Program-made: the position numbers and the translations under genes
Source of the DNA: CAZAMB01 sp964486335
Lineage (GTDB): Bacteria; Planctomycetota; Phycisphaerae; UBA1845
Direction of reading: 5' to 3'
Length of the DNA: 64,000 bases
Assembly (NCBI GenBank): GCA_964486335.1
Contig: CAZAMB010000002.1
Location: 1 to 64,000, forward strand
Shown here: one piece after another, positions 35,337 through 44,032 of the stretch
Numbering within the stretch: the stretch's first letter is position 1
Layout: every line of letters begins with the position of its first letter
The notes under the pieces: model-generated
The model's input: the letters and a program-made list of their open reading frames with translations, nothing else
What the model was told of the DNA's origin: nothing
The model's database searches: none

Positions 35337-37469
35337 TCACGGCGTTGTCGACGGGCCGTCCGTCGTCGTGGCGTCGGCATCGGAAGAATCCGTGCTGTCG
35401 CTCGGCCCGGCGTCCGTCGGCTCGGACACGACCGTTTGCATTACGCCTTGAAACTGCATGGGCAGCAGCAGTTCGGGTGAAGGAGGCAACGGCGGGAATC
35501 CCTCGGGCGGTCCGCCGTCCATGATTTCGTCGAGCACGGTGGTTGCGTTGGCGCCGGTGGTTTCCAACTTGTCGACCACGCCGTCGCCATCCTCATCGAC
35601 TTCCTTGATCAGCATCGTCCATGTCATTTGACTGAACGCTTCGCGCGTCATGTCGAACTCCGTCGGATTGTCAGGATCGTCGGGATGCTCAATCACGACG
35701 TGGGACGACGTAAACTGGTGGATGTCTACAACCCACTGTGTCTGGTAGACGCCGGGTTCCATCAGAATCAACGGCGTCGCCTGACCCGGTATCGCCTCGA
35801 TCACGGTGGTCTCCGCGCAGAACGCGGTGCTCCCGTCGCCCAGCGGCGAAGTGAAGGTCGCGTTGACTTGACCCTGCTTGGTCTCGCCGACGCCGGTGGC
35901 GTCGTACACGCTGAACATGTCGTCAAACTGCCCGGCGTCGCCGACGAAATCGAAACCGTCAAATCCCACCGGCACCGGGGGGCGCTCGGCCAGCGCGGTC
36001 TCCAGCTCTGGATTCACCTCACCACCTTCACCAATGAGCGGATGGCCGACTCCGAAACTGTCGAAAGCGCCGACGATCTGTTCCGGCAACAGGAATCCCG
36101 GTGGCAGGAATTCGGCGATGGCGTCGAACTCGACGACGTTGAACGGGACGCCGGGAACGCCGGGTGGTGGAGCTTCACCGGGCACGGGAGGTGTGCCGGG
36201 AGGTAGAGGCGGCGGTAGCGCCCCGAGAAAATCATGCATCGCCGAAAGCGAATCGTGAAACGCATAAAAGCCTTCCGGCAATCCGGGCGGAAGCGGCGGC
36301 GGCGCACCAACCTGGAACCCCGCCGGCGGCGGAGGAGGCGGAACGCCCGGAGGTAACGGACCGGGAGGCGGTGTTCCCGGCGGCAGCGTCCCCGGAGGCG
36401 GAGGGAGGCCGGGGGTACCCGGGGGCGGTGGCGGGAACGCTCCGAAACCAGCCGTGCCGGGCGGAGGCGGCGGCGGGAAGGGCGGGAATCCCGGAGGCGG
36501 CGGCGGAACCGTTCCAAATGCGAACTGGCCGAATGAGGCCCCCGGTGGAAACGGCGGCGGAGCAGTCGGAATGATCGACTCTATAGGGTTTGATTGTAGA
36601 AACGCGCTAAACGGGAAGGTCGCAAAGGTCGGCGGCGGAGGCGCTCCACCCGGCGGCGGGGGCGCGTTCGGATCGCCGGGCGGTGCCGCAGTCTGATTGA
36701 CGAAGTTCTGAAACTCGGGTGATCCAAAGTTCAATGTGCCGAATTGTTCAAACCCCGGCGGCGGCGGAGGAGGAGGCGTTCCACCGGGAGGGGGAGCAAT
36801 TCCCGGAATCGGCGGTGGAGGAGGCAGCGACCCTGGCGGCGGGGGTTGAGTTCCCGGCGGAGGAGGGGGCGCGGAACCATCCGGCGGTGGAGGCGGCGGA
36901 AGCGAACCCGCTGGTGGCGGCACGGACCCGTCCGGTGGCGGTGGCTGCGATCCGTCTGGCGGAGGAGGCGGAGGTTGAGTTCCACCCGACGGCGGAGGCT
37001 GCGAACCGTCCGACGGCGGTGGTGGAGGCGGGGGCGGTGTGCCTCCGTCAGGCGGTGGAGGCGGCGGACTTCCTCCGTCCGGAGGCGGGGGCGGAGGTGG
37101 CGGCGGCGGAGGCGGGTCTCCGCCTCCTTCGACTTGAGCCGGCGCGACCGAATCGTCAGCAGATTCCGACTCGGCCACATTCAAGACAAAGGCGCCGGGA
37201 TCAAACGTCGCTAATGCCGCAACGCCGGTCTCGGTTGATCCAATGTTCAACCCAGCGGTGCCGCCGGCGCTTCCGTATGTCTTCGCCGAGCTAGTATTGG
37301 CATCGTCGGAGGTCGAGTCGCTTGTTGAGTCTGTCGTAATGTTGTCGGTGTTCGTTCCCGGTGACGTGCCGGGCACGCAAGCGGTCTCAATGGCCGCTGC
37401 GAGAATGAGCAGCCAACCGCACCGCCGCCAATACCAATGATCGTGAACTGAATGAGTTCTGTTCGCCAT
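35337..37469 (-). CDS. Proline-rich surface lipoprotein
   Basis: 710-residue exported protein. ATG 37469 has GGAG 9 nt upstream; the signal peptide GWLLILAAAIETAC ends in a lipobox-like Cys. After a Thr/Ser/Asn/Asp-rich linker (NTDNITTDSTSDSTSD) comes about 350 residues made mostly of PPPPPPP, PPPG and GGTPPPP tracts. A C-terminal globular part of about 250 residues follows, with FDFVGDAGQFDDMF and EVDEDGDGVVDKLE, an EF-hand-like calcium loop. The role is probably a stalk holding the domain away from the membrane. Pro tracts this long usually need EF-P for translation. No enzyme motif recognised. Confidence 0.8.
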   Translation of the reverse strand: MANRTHSVHDHWYWRRCGWLLILAAAIETACVPGTSPGTNTDNITTDSTSDSTSDDANTSSAKTYGSAGGTAGLNIGSTETGVAALATFDPGAFVLNVAESESADDSVAPAQVEGGGDPPPPPPPPPPPPDGGSPPPPPPDGGTPPPPPPPPSDGSQPPPSGGTQPPPPPPDGSQPPPPDGSVPPPAGSLPPPPPPDGSAPPPPPGTQPPPPGSLPPPPPIPGIAPPPGGTPPPPPPPGFEQFGTLNFGSPEFQNFVNQTAAPPGDPNAPPPPGGAPPPPTFATFPFSAFLQSNPIESIIPTAPPPFPPGASFGQFAFGTVPPPPPGFPPFPPPPPPGTAGFGAFPPPPPGTPGLPPPPGTLPPGTPPPGPLPPGVPPPPPPAGFQVGAPPPLPPGLPEGFYAFHDSLSAMHDFLGALPPPLPPGTPPVPGEAPPPGVPGVPFNVVEFDAIAEFLPPGFLLPEQIVGAFDSFGVGHPLIGEGGEVNPELETALAERPPVPVGFDGFDFVGDAGQFDDMFSVYDATGVGETKQGQVNATFTSPLGDGSTAFCAETTVIEAIPGQATPLILMEPGVYQTQWVVDIHQFTSSHVVIEHPDDPDNPTEFDMTREAFSQMTWTMLIKEVDEDGDGVVDKLETTGANATTVLDEIMDGGPPEGFPPLPPSPELLLPMQFQGVMQTVVSEPTDAGPSDSTDSSDADATTTDGPSTTP

Positions 37470-37817
37470 AAAGGTAGCTCCAATAATGATCCGACCGAAC
37501 GTGAAAATTCCTGCCGTAATTCCATCGAATGCGCGGTGCTCTCGGATCCACACGACGCGATGCAATGTCCTGCCTATCGGCAATTCCGATTCGTTAGTGC
37601 GGATGTTCGTTTCATCCATCGCCACTGAACGCGGATCAATTCTTCAACGGGGGCGGTAACGGCATGTTTCGACGACAAGGTCCGCAAACACCGCCCGAAC
37701 CACTCAAACAGGCTTGGCCGCGCCTTGGGTTGGATTGCCAGGCGTTTTGCTTGTCCTGGGAGTCGTTTTCGAGCAGAATCCCGTTGGATTTCTAGCCAAC
37801 ATCAGAGAGGAGTCGCC
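37470..37817. other. Divergent promoter region of the Pro-rich lipoprotein and fabI
   Basis: 348 bp with no gene that I would defend. It must hold promoters for both directions; no confident -35/-10 pair is visible. Confidence 0.4.
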
Positions 37818-38597
37818 ATGGGTTTGCTCGAAGGTCGTAAGGGACTGGTGTTCGGGATCGCCAACGATCGCAGCATCGCATGTCACATCGCCAAGGCCGC
37901 ACTCGGCGAGGGAGCGCAATGCGGATTTCCCTATCTGCCCGGCGAGAAAAACGAACGCCGCGTGAGCAAGGCGCTCGAAGAGAATGGCGTCCGCGACGGC
38001 TGGCTGCTGCCCTGTGACGTGTCCAAGGATGCCGATCTCGACGCGACCTTCGCGGCCGTGCGCGAGCGCTTCGACACAATCGACTTCGTGGTTCACTCTT
38101 TGGCGTTCGCCGACCGAGCCTGGCTCAAACACGGCATCTTCCACCAGACGCCGCGCGAAGCGTTTGCGCAGGCTTTGGACATTTCGGCCTTTTCCCTGGT
38201 CGCGATGGCCAAGCGGGCCAAGGAACTGATGCCTCGCGGCGGATCGATCGTGGCGATGACCTACTACGGCAGCGAGAAGGCCGTGCCGGGCTACAACGTC
38301 ATGGGCGTCGCCAAGGCCGCGCTCGAGGCGAGCATGCGCTACCTGTCGCTGGAACTGGGCGAGTCGGGCATTCGTGTAAACACGATTTCCGCCGGCCCGA
38401 TCAAGACGCTGTCATCCATGGCCGTCGGCGGGATCGACGAGATCTTCGGCTGGGTCGAAAAGAAAGCGCCGCTCCACCGCAACGTAACGGCGGAGGAAGT
38501 CGGCAAGACGGCCGTCTACCTTCTGAGCGACCTCTCCGGCGGCGTGACGGGCGAGAACATCTTCGTCGATTGCGGGTACAACATCGTTGGATTGTAG
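37818..38597 (+). CDS. fabI: Enoyl-[acyl-carrier-protein] reductase (NADH)
   Basis: Reduces trans-2-enoyl-ACP in the fatty-acid elongation cycle. 259 residues; ATG 37818 follows GAGAGGAG. The cofactor loop GIANDRSIACHIAKA and the SDR-type catalytic pair in YYGSEKAVPGYNVMGVAKAALE (Tyr-x6-Lys) mark FabI rather than FabK/FabL. The end GENIFVDCGYNIVGL is family-typical. It is the target of triclosan-like inhibitors in other bacteria (established knowledge). Convergent with zntB. Confidence 0.95.
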   Translation: MGLLEGRKGLVFGIANDRSIACHIAKAALGEGAQCGFPYLPGEKNERRVSKALEENGVRDGWLLPCDVSKDADLDATFAAVRERFDTIDFVVHSLAFADRAWLKHGIFHQTPREAFAQALDISAFSLVAMAKRAKELMPRGGSIVAMTYYGSEKAVPGYNVMGVAKAALEASMRYLSLELGESGIRVNTISAGPIKTLSSMAVGGIDEIFGWVEKKAPLHRNVTAEEVGKTAVYLLSDLSGGVTGENIFVDCGYNIVGL

Positions 38598-38628
38598 AAC
38601 GAATCCCGCGCGGCGAGTCGCGTGAGTC

Positions 38629-39603
38629 CTACAGCATTCGCATCCGCCGGAACAGCCACAAGACCGCCCCGGCCATGACGACCAGAATGATACACACGAT
38701 GGCGAAGGCTGAATTGTCCTGTGCCCCAGGCATGCCGCCGACGTTGATCCCCAGCAGTCCGGTGAGAAGCCCGAGCGGCAGAAAAATGCCCGCTACCAGC
38801 GACAGGACGTACATGTTCTTGTTCATCTGATCGGAGATGCGGCCGCTGAGTTCCTCCTGCGTGACAGCAGCCCGGTCGCGGGCGGAGTCGAGTTCCTCGA
38901 TATAGCGAGTCAATCGATCCTGGACTTCACGCAGGCGGCTGCGGTCGAGGTCACTGAAAAGTGGGGTTCGTTCGCCGTGCAGTCGGGCGAGCACTTCGCG
39001 CTGCGGAGCCAAAAAGCGACGAAGGCTGATCGACTGTCGCCGCAAATGGCTGAGCTTTGAACGCAATTCCTGGCTCGGCGCTTCGAGCACGTCCTGCTCG
39101 ACCTGATCGACGGCGTCGTTCAACTCGTCAAGCACCGGCGCCATGCGATCGATCAGGAAGTTGGACAACTCCACGAGCAAAGCGCCCGGCGCGGCGGGAA
39201 CGTCGCCCCGGTCGATGTTCTCCCGAACATCTTGAGCGGCCATCAATCGACGAGCACGCAACGTGATGATCCGCGTGGCGTCGATCCAAATCCTGATCGC
39301 AATCATGTCCTCGGGTTCGGCGCCGACATTGAGATTCACGCCGCGGAGAATCACCAGCAGTCCGTCGCCGATGGACACGGACCTAGGCCGTGTTTCCTCG
39401 GCGAGCAGCGCCTCGACGGCCAGGGGATCCAAACCTGCAATCTCACGCAGCCAAGTCTCGGTCTTTTCGTTGGTTCGCTCGAGATGAACCCAAATCCACC
39501 CGGAACCGGAAGTCCACGAATCGACTTCCCGGTCATTCACGGCCTTGGCGCGATCCGGCCCGCCAAAGACATAGGCGAAAATCAGGGCGTCATCCAAGGC
39601 CAT
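38629..39603 (-). CDS. zntB: CorA-superfamily zinc transporter ZntB
   Basis: Pentameric inner-membrane channel-type transporter of the CorA/ZntB superfamily, 324 residues. A cytoplasmic funnel with long helices spans about 1-255; two membrane helices follow at the C-terminus joined by the pore signature GLLGINVGGMPG. ZntB has GIN in place of the CorA GMN, which favours ZntB. Substrate zinc (import) is inferred from the family. The C-terminus is Arg-rich (FRRMRML). Not linked to metal-resistance genes here. Confidence 0.88.
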   Translation of the reverse strand: MALDDALIFAYVFGGPDRAKAVNDREVDSWTSGSGWIWVHLERTNEKTETWLREIAGLDPLAVEALLAEETRPRSVSIGDGLLVILRGVNLNVGAEPEDMIAIRIWIDATRIITLRARRLMAAQDVRENIDRGDVPAAPGALLVELSNFLIDRMAPVLDELNDAVDQVEQDVLEAPSQELRSKLSHLRRQSISLRRFLAPQREVLARLHGERTPLFSDLDRSRLREVQDRLTRYIEELDSARDRAAVTQEELSGRISDQMNKNMYVLSLVAGIFLPLGLLTGLLGINVGGMPGAQDNSAFAIVCIILVVMAGAVLWLFRRMRML

Positions 39604-39921
39604 CGTGTTGCTCGATCCTCAACAGGATGAACCGTGAGGCGCTGGATTGCCGCACCAGCACCGCACGCAAGGCAATCGGAATGGTTCATGATCCCGATGG
39701 TGGACATGATACAACGAATTCTGGCCGATCGGCAGGTGCTGGTCCTCCATTTCGTAGAGGGCAGCGTGAACGCAGATTTGTAGCCTGATGGCCTGAAGGA
39801 AGCTCACCTTCGACGGTCAGTAATGTTTCGGATTACCGCTGGAGGTCGCGCGCAGTCATCTCTTGCCCGGCACGCCAATGGACACTGGTGACTTCGCCTT
39901 CCTTCGATGGTCGAGTTCCGA
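39604..39921. other. Intergenic spacer
   Basis: 318 bp between zntB and a lipoprotein gene on the same strand; I see no convincing gene, repeat or hairpin with a T-run. Confidence 0.4.
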
Positions 39922-40548
39922 TTACTCAGTAACGCGAAACGCGACGAACGAATAGGCCTGATCCACGTTGCCCTGCGGAATGGAGGCTACCGTCACTCGC
40001 ACGGAAAACGCGAACTCACCGGACATCTCGTCCGGATCATCCGCAGAGAATGCCCCGGATGCCGTCACCGTCGCGTTGGCCGCGTTGATTCCCGCGACAA
40101 ACGCGGCGATCCGACCCTCAAACGTGAAACCGCTCGCGTCGGCGGCCTCGGCGCCGTACGTGCCCGCGCTGTATGAAACACCGGTTTGATTGGTGCTGTG
40201 ACGCTTTCCGTCAAAATGGATCGTATCTCCGAAGATCTCGGGCGCGATGGTGCTGCTGTCAAACCGCGTCAGTTCGCCCTTCGGGCCGAAGTTGATGACG
40301 ACGAAGGGAACCGATTGCCCAGCCGCCGCGCTGAGTTCGCCCGTGATGTAAAACTCCCACGAGGAATTCGCCAGCGACGCGACGCCCGCCCCCAACGTCG
40401 CTGTCGTTGACGTTCCGTCGGGAAGCGTGACGGAAACCGAGTTGGGAATGCTCCCTCCGCCGCCCGGGGTGATTCCGCATCCCGAAAGAAGTACCGCCGT
40501 CATACCGATGGACAAGCCGCGAACCCGCATCATCAAACCACGCATCAT
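39922..40548 (-). CDS. Lipoprotein of unknown function
   Basis: 208-residue exported protein. The start at 40548 has AAGGGG about 9 nt upstream. The signal peptide ends VLLSGC, Cys near residue 24. The mature part begins with a Gly linker (GITPGGGGS) and is beta-rich: NSVSVTLPDGTSTTATLG and EMSGEFAFSVRVTVASI. The pattern VSVTLPDG suggests a Calx-beta or fibronectin-like fold. No enzyme motif was found. It stands alone, upstream of zntB. Confidence 0.65.
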   Translation of the reverse strand: MMRGLMMRVRGLSIGMTAVLLSGCGITPGGGGSIPNSVSVTLPDGTSTTATLGAGVASLANSSWEFYITGELSAAAGQSVPFVVINFGPKGELTRFDSSTIAPEIFGDTIHFDGKRHSTNQTGVSYSAGTYGAEAADASGFTFEGRIAAFVAGINAANATVTASGAFSADDPDEMSGEFAFSVRVTVASIPQGNVDQAYSFVAFRVTE

Positions 40549-40756
40549 ATTTCCGACCCCTTTTGTTGAATGTGATGTCGATCGCTGCCGACGATCGACT
40601 GGATGAAATCCCATGGCATCATCGGCTGGTCGGCCGCGACGGTGTGGCAAGTGAGCGATGAAGTTCGTGAGTTGAAACCGTTAATGGACCGATAGGTTTT
40701 TTGGCGTTGGGGGCGCAGATATACGGCATCGTGATTCAGCGCACTGCGGCGGTGGA

Positions 40757-41989
40757 TTATCGCACCAATTGCGAGTAGTTCACGTCGTGGGGATTCTCGA
40801 TGGTCGGCAGAGTTAGCGGAACCGCTTCGACATACTTGGCCGACGAGCCGGTGTTAAAAAGCACAATCTTCTCGTCGGCTCTGATTGTCCCGTCGCGAAC
40901 GAGCGACTCCAGCGCAATGATGCACGCCGCCGATTCCGGACAGAGCGAAAGTCCCTCCGACGCGATGCTTCGCTTCATCGCTTCGACGATGCGCGATTCC
41001 GGAACAGCCACGGCGCAACCGCCGCTTGCGCGTATGGCATCGAGAATCATGAAATCCCCGACGGCCGCAGGAACGCGCAAACCGCTTGCGCAAGTGGCGG
41101 CATTTTCCCACGGTTTCGCGAACCGCTCCCCCGCGGCGAACGCCCGAGGAATCGGCGCGCATCCGTCGCTTTGCACCGCGATCATCCGAGGCATCTTCTC
41201 GCTTCGCAGCCATCCCAGCGCGCGAAGCTCGCCAAACGCCTTCCACATTCCGATCAAACCCGTGCCTCCCCCCGTCGGATACACGATCACGTCCGGCAAG
41301 GTCCACTCGAGTTGCTCGGCCAGCTCCAGCCCCATCGTTTTCTTGCCTTCGAGCCGATAGGGTTCCTTGAGCGTCGAGCAGTCGAACCATCCCATGTCCG
41401 CCGCGCCGTTGCGAACGATCGCCCCGCAGTCATTGATCAAGCCGTTGACCAGAAATGTATGCGCCCCCGCGAGCACGCACTCCATTTGATTGACGACAGG
41501 AGTGTCCTTCGGCATGAAGACGAACGCTTCCATTCCCGCCCGCGCTGCATACGCGGCCATCGCCCCGCCCGCGTTGCCCGCCGTCGGAATCGCCAGCCGG
41601 CGCACGCCGAACCGCCGCGCCATCGTCACCGCCATCGCCAGCCCTCGGCTCTTGAACGACCCCGTCGGCAGCCGCGATTCATCCTTGATCCATAGATTGG
41701 TTAGACCAAGCGACGAACCCAATCGGGGCGTCCCGATCAACGGCGTTATCGTCTCATCGAGACTCACGGGTTGTGCGCCGGAAGCAACCGGAAGCAACTC
41801 CCGGTATCGCCACATCGTCGCCGGGCGCACCGCGATGTCAGTTGGTGACACTCGACCGCGAATCGTGTCAAGATCATACCGAACCCACAACGGTCGCCCG
41901 TTGTGCACGGTCTGCAAACAATCGGCCTGATGACGCGATCCGTCGATCGCGGATTCCAGATGAGTGACGAAACAGTCAGTAGGCCTCAT
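40757..41989 (-). CDS. thrC: Threonine synthase
   Basis: PLP enzyme converting O-phosphohomoserine to threonine. 410 residues. The PLP lysine is in LPTGSFKSRGLAMAV, with PTAGNAGGAMAAYAA for the phosphate-binding loop and VYPTGGGTGLIGMWKAF downstream. N-terminal substrate residues (DETITPLIGTPRLGSSLG) agree. The start at 41989 has no clear ribosome site; the longer frame to 42181 adds nothing. A general type-II PLP enzyme (threonine dehydratase-like) is a possible alternative but the N-terminus favours thrC. Confidence 0.85.
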   Translation of the reverse strand: MRPTDCFVTHLESAIDGSRHQADCLQTVHNGRPLWVRYDLDTIRGRVSPTDIAVRPATMWRYRELLPVASGAQPVSLDETITPLIGTPRLGSSLGLTNLWIKDESRLPTGSFKSRGLAMAVTMARRFGVRRLAIPTAGNAGGAMAAYAARAGMEAFVFMPKDTPVVNQMECVLAGAHTFLVNGLINDCGAIVRNGAADMGWFDCSTLKEPYRLEGKKTMGLELAEQLEWTLPDVIVYPTGGGTGLIGMWKAFGELRALGWLRSEKMPRMIAVQSDGCAPIPRAFAAGERFAKPWENAATCASGLRVPAAVGDFMILDAIRASGGCAVAVPESRIVEAMKRSIASEGLSLCPESAACIIALESLVRDGTIRADEKIVLFNTGSSAKYVEAVPLTLPTIENPHDVNYSQLVR

Positions 41990-42155
41990 TGCAGTGCGCT
42001 GAAGTACGCGACAATCCAGAGTAGCGTCGCAGCTCGTCCCTGACGAATAGAACATCGCGCTGGTGGAAAACACTGTTCCCCACGAACCCGAGCCGCGGAC
42101 TTCACAACAAATCGCACGAAGCGTGTCCCTCAGGCCCCGACAAGGACGATAGAGT

Positions 42156-42192
42156 GTAGCCGAGGGTGAAGCGAAGCGCAACCCGTGGTTGG
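42156..42192 (-). repeat. Palindromic element, ACCACGGGTT family copy A
   Basis: On the minus strand it reads AACCACGGGTTGCGCTTCGC followed by TTCACCCTCGGCTAC, almost the same as 46655-46688 on the plus strand. Stem CCACGGGTT/AACCGTGG (imperfect in this copy). REP-type element between the thrC and ParA-like genes. Confidence 0.65.
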
Positions 42193-42226
42193 CCTAGAAA
42201 AAAGGGTGGGAACTCGACGGCGGCGT

Positions 42227-43627
42227 CTACCGGGCGACTTCCACGACCGAGTTGATCTCACCGTATTGGTTCATATCCACGCCGGGATTGAACGAGTCAT
42301 GCGTCCAGCGACCGTCGACGACCAATCGGTAGCGATATCGCCCGCGCGGCAATCGCAGCCGGGTCTCGAAGTCGCCGTTGTCCATTCGTCGCATCGGCGT
42401 TGTGTGCGGCATCCAGTCGTTGAAGTCCCCGGCCAGTTGCACTTCCGTCGCGTCCTCGCACCGCGTGCGGAAAATAACGATCTCACCTTCCTGGCGCACG
42501 CCATAGATCGCCGCGATCTTCGCGTCCGTTTCCTCCGGCGTCGAGGCTCGCATCGCGGCGGGACGCTCCACGTTGCGATCAGCCGTCCAGCCGCGCTCGC
42601 GCACTTCCGCCCCCACCGATGTTGAAGCCGACCGCGCGGGTGCGGACGGCGCGGCGACAGTTTTCTTGGGCAGCGCGGGCGTATCGGCCGGCGGAGTCAG
42701 ACCGCCGGGGATGGTCATCGGACGGTTTGATGGGGACGGAGCAGCGCTCATGGCCGCCCGATCGGGTCCAATCAGCGTCGTTGTCGTCGCCAGCAGTCGC
42801 TCGGCATCGGCCGCCAGCCGTTCGACGTGTCGCAGAATATCGGCGGTTGGCGTTCGCGCCGGCTCACCGGCCATCACCTCGCGAGCCAGCGTTTCAAAGT
42901 CCTTCGCTCCCATGCTCGACGGCGCGAACTCCGTGATCGGCTGCCCGAAGCTCGCGCCTTCCTTGAGCTTCGTGTTGAAGTTAACCACCGTGTCGTAGAT
43001 GAGTCCTTTGAATCGGTTGCGAAGCTCCGAAAGAATCTCTCGGGCCAGCTTAGTCCGAACGTCATACTGGTTCGGCAGAATGCGAACCGTCGGCTTCGTC
43101 CCGTTCCGATCCGCGATCTGCTGCACCGTCGCAAGCTGCTTCGTGAGTCCGTGAAGCGAAAAATACCCGGTGTCTACCGGAATCATCACTTCGTCCGCCG
43201 CCAGCAGGCCGTTGCGCATCAATAGGCCCAGGTGTGGCGGACAATCCACGACGCAGAAGTCATATCGATCCGCAACGCCCGTCAAAAGGCTACGCAACAT
43301 CCCGTCGGCATCACGGCGGTCGCCGACCGTCGGCTCCAACGTGGCGAGATTGGAGCGCGCGGGCGCCAGGTCCAGGTTGGGTGCGATCTGCCAGGTAATC
43401 CGCGACACCTCGAGCGGCTCGCCGTTCATTTGCTGCATCAGGCAGTCCAGAATGGACAGGTCAATTTGATCCTCCGGCACGGCCATCCCCAGCGCGCAAT
43501 GACCCTGCGGATCGAGGTCCACCAGCAGCACCCGGCGACCTTCACGAGCCATCGTCGCCGACAGGTTGATCGCCACGGTCGTCTTGCCGCATCCGCCCTT
43601 CTGATTCGCTACTGTGATCGTGCGCAC
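42227..43627 (-). CDS. ParA/MinD-type ATPase fused to a glycogen-binding (CBM48-like) domain
   Basis: 466-residue fusion from a GTG at 43627 preceded by AAAGG. Residues 1-255 are a ParA-type ATPase: deviant Walker A NQKGGCGKTTVAINL, Walker A' DLDPQGHCALGM, Walker B YDFCVVDCPPHLG. Residues 260-380 are a Pro/Ala/Ser-rich linker. Residues 385-466 match an AMPK-beta/CBM48 starch-binding fold: VQLAGDFNDWMPHTTPM, GRYRYRLVVDGRWTHD and YGEINSVVEV, with both sugar-stacking Trp positions kept. No parB, glycogen enzyme or plasmid gene is beside it. A positioning or scaffold role for glucan granules or another cargo is inference. Confidence 0.88.
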   Translation of the reverse strand: MRTITVANQKGGCGKTTVAINLSATMAREGRRVLLVDLDPQGHCALGMAVPEDQIDLSILDCLMQQMNGEPLEVSRITWQIAPNLDLAPARSNLATLEPTVGDRRDADGMLRSLLTGVADRYDFCVVDCPPHLGLLMRNGLLAADEVMIPVDTGYFSLHGLTKQLATVQQIADRNGTKPTVRILPNQYDVRTKLAREILSELRNRFKGLIYDTVVNFNTKLKEGASFGQPITEFAPSSMGAKDFETLAREVMAGEPARTPTADILRHVERLAADAERLLATTTTLIGPDRAAMSAAPSPSNRPMTIPGGLTPPADTPALPKKTVAAPSAPARSASTSVGAEVRERGWTADRNVERPAAMRASTPEETDAKIAAIYGVRQEGEIVIFRTRCEDATEVQLAGDFNDWMPHTTPMRRMDNGDFETRLRLPRGRYRYRLVVDGRWTHDSFNPGVDMNQYGEINSVVEVAR

Positions 43628-44032
43628 GGATAAACCTTTCTCGAATCACCGAAATCGCCAAGAAAAAATGCCCGCGGAATCGGAGCGCTGTCTCAACGTC
43701 TTTCGGACTCGGGAATCTCGTTGGAGGCGTGGTTCAAGATCCGATTCGACGAGCCGCCTCCTGCCGCCCGTCGAACGGTGACTTTCCTGTGGAGGTGCGC
43801 TAAACCCGGCTCAACTTTGCAGCGTGATTCCGCCATCCAAGCAGGAACCAATCGCCTCCATCAAGACCAAAACGCGACCTCTCGTGTCGAAAACATCGGA
43901 TGCCAGCATTGAGAAACTTAACCAAAAGTTCCGTTTGCAGCGCGATTCCCAGCCCTGACAACGGCCCGCGTCACACTCGGCAATACTGGCGAAATTGGTT
44001 GTTCCACAACCGTCGCGGAAATGTCGGGTTCT
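43628..44032. other. Spacer upstream of the ParA-type gene
   Basis: 405 bp between the GTG of the ParA fusion and the end of pyrC. A 63-codon frame (43721-43912) has no motif and is probably noise. No tRNA or hairpin with T-run is seen. Confidence 0.4.

Noticed and set aside
43721..43912. 63-codon frame upstream of the ParA fusion
   Set aside because: No ribosome site, no motif and no conserved pattern.
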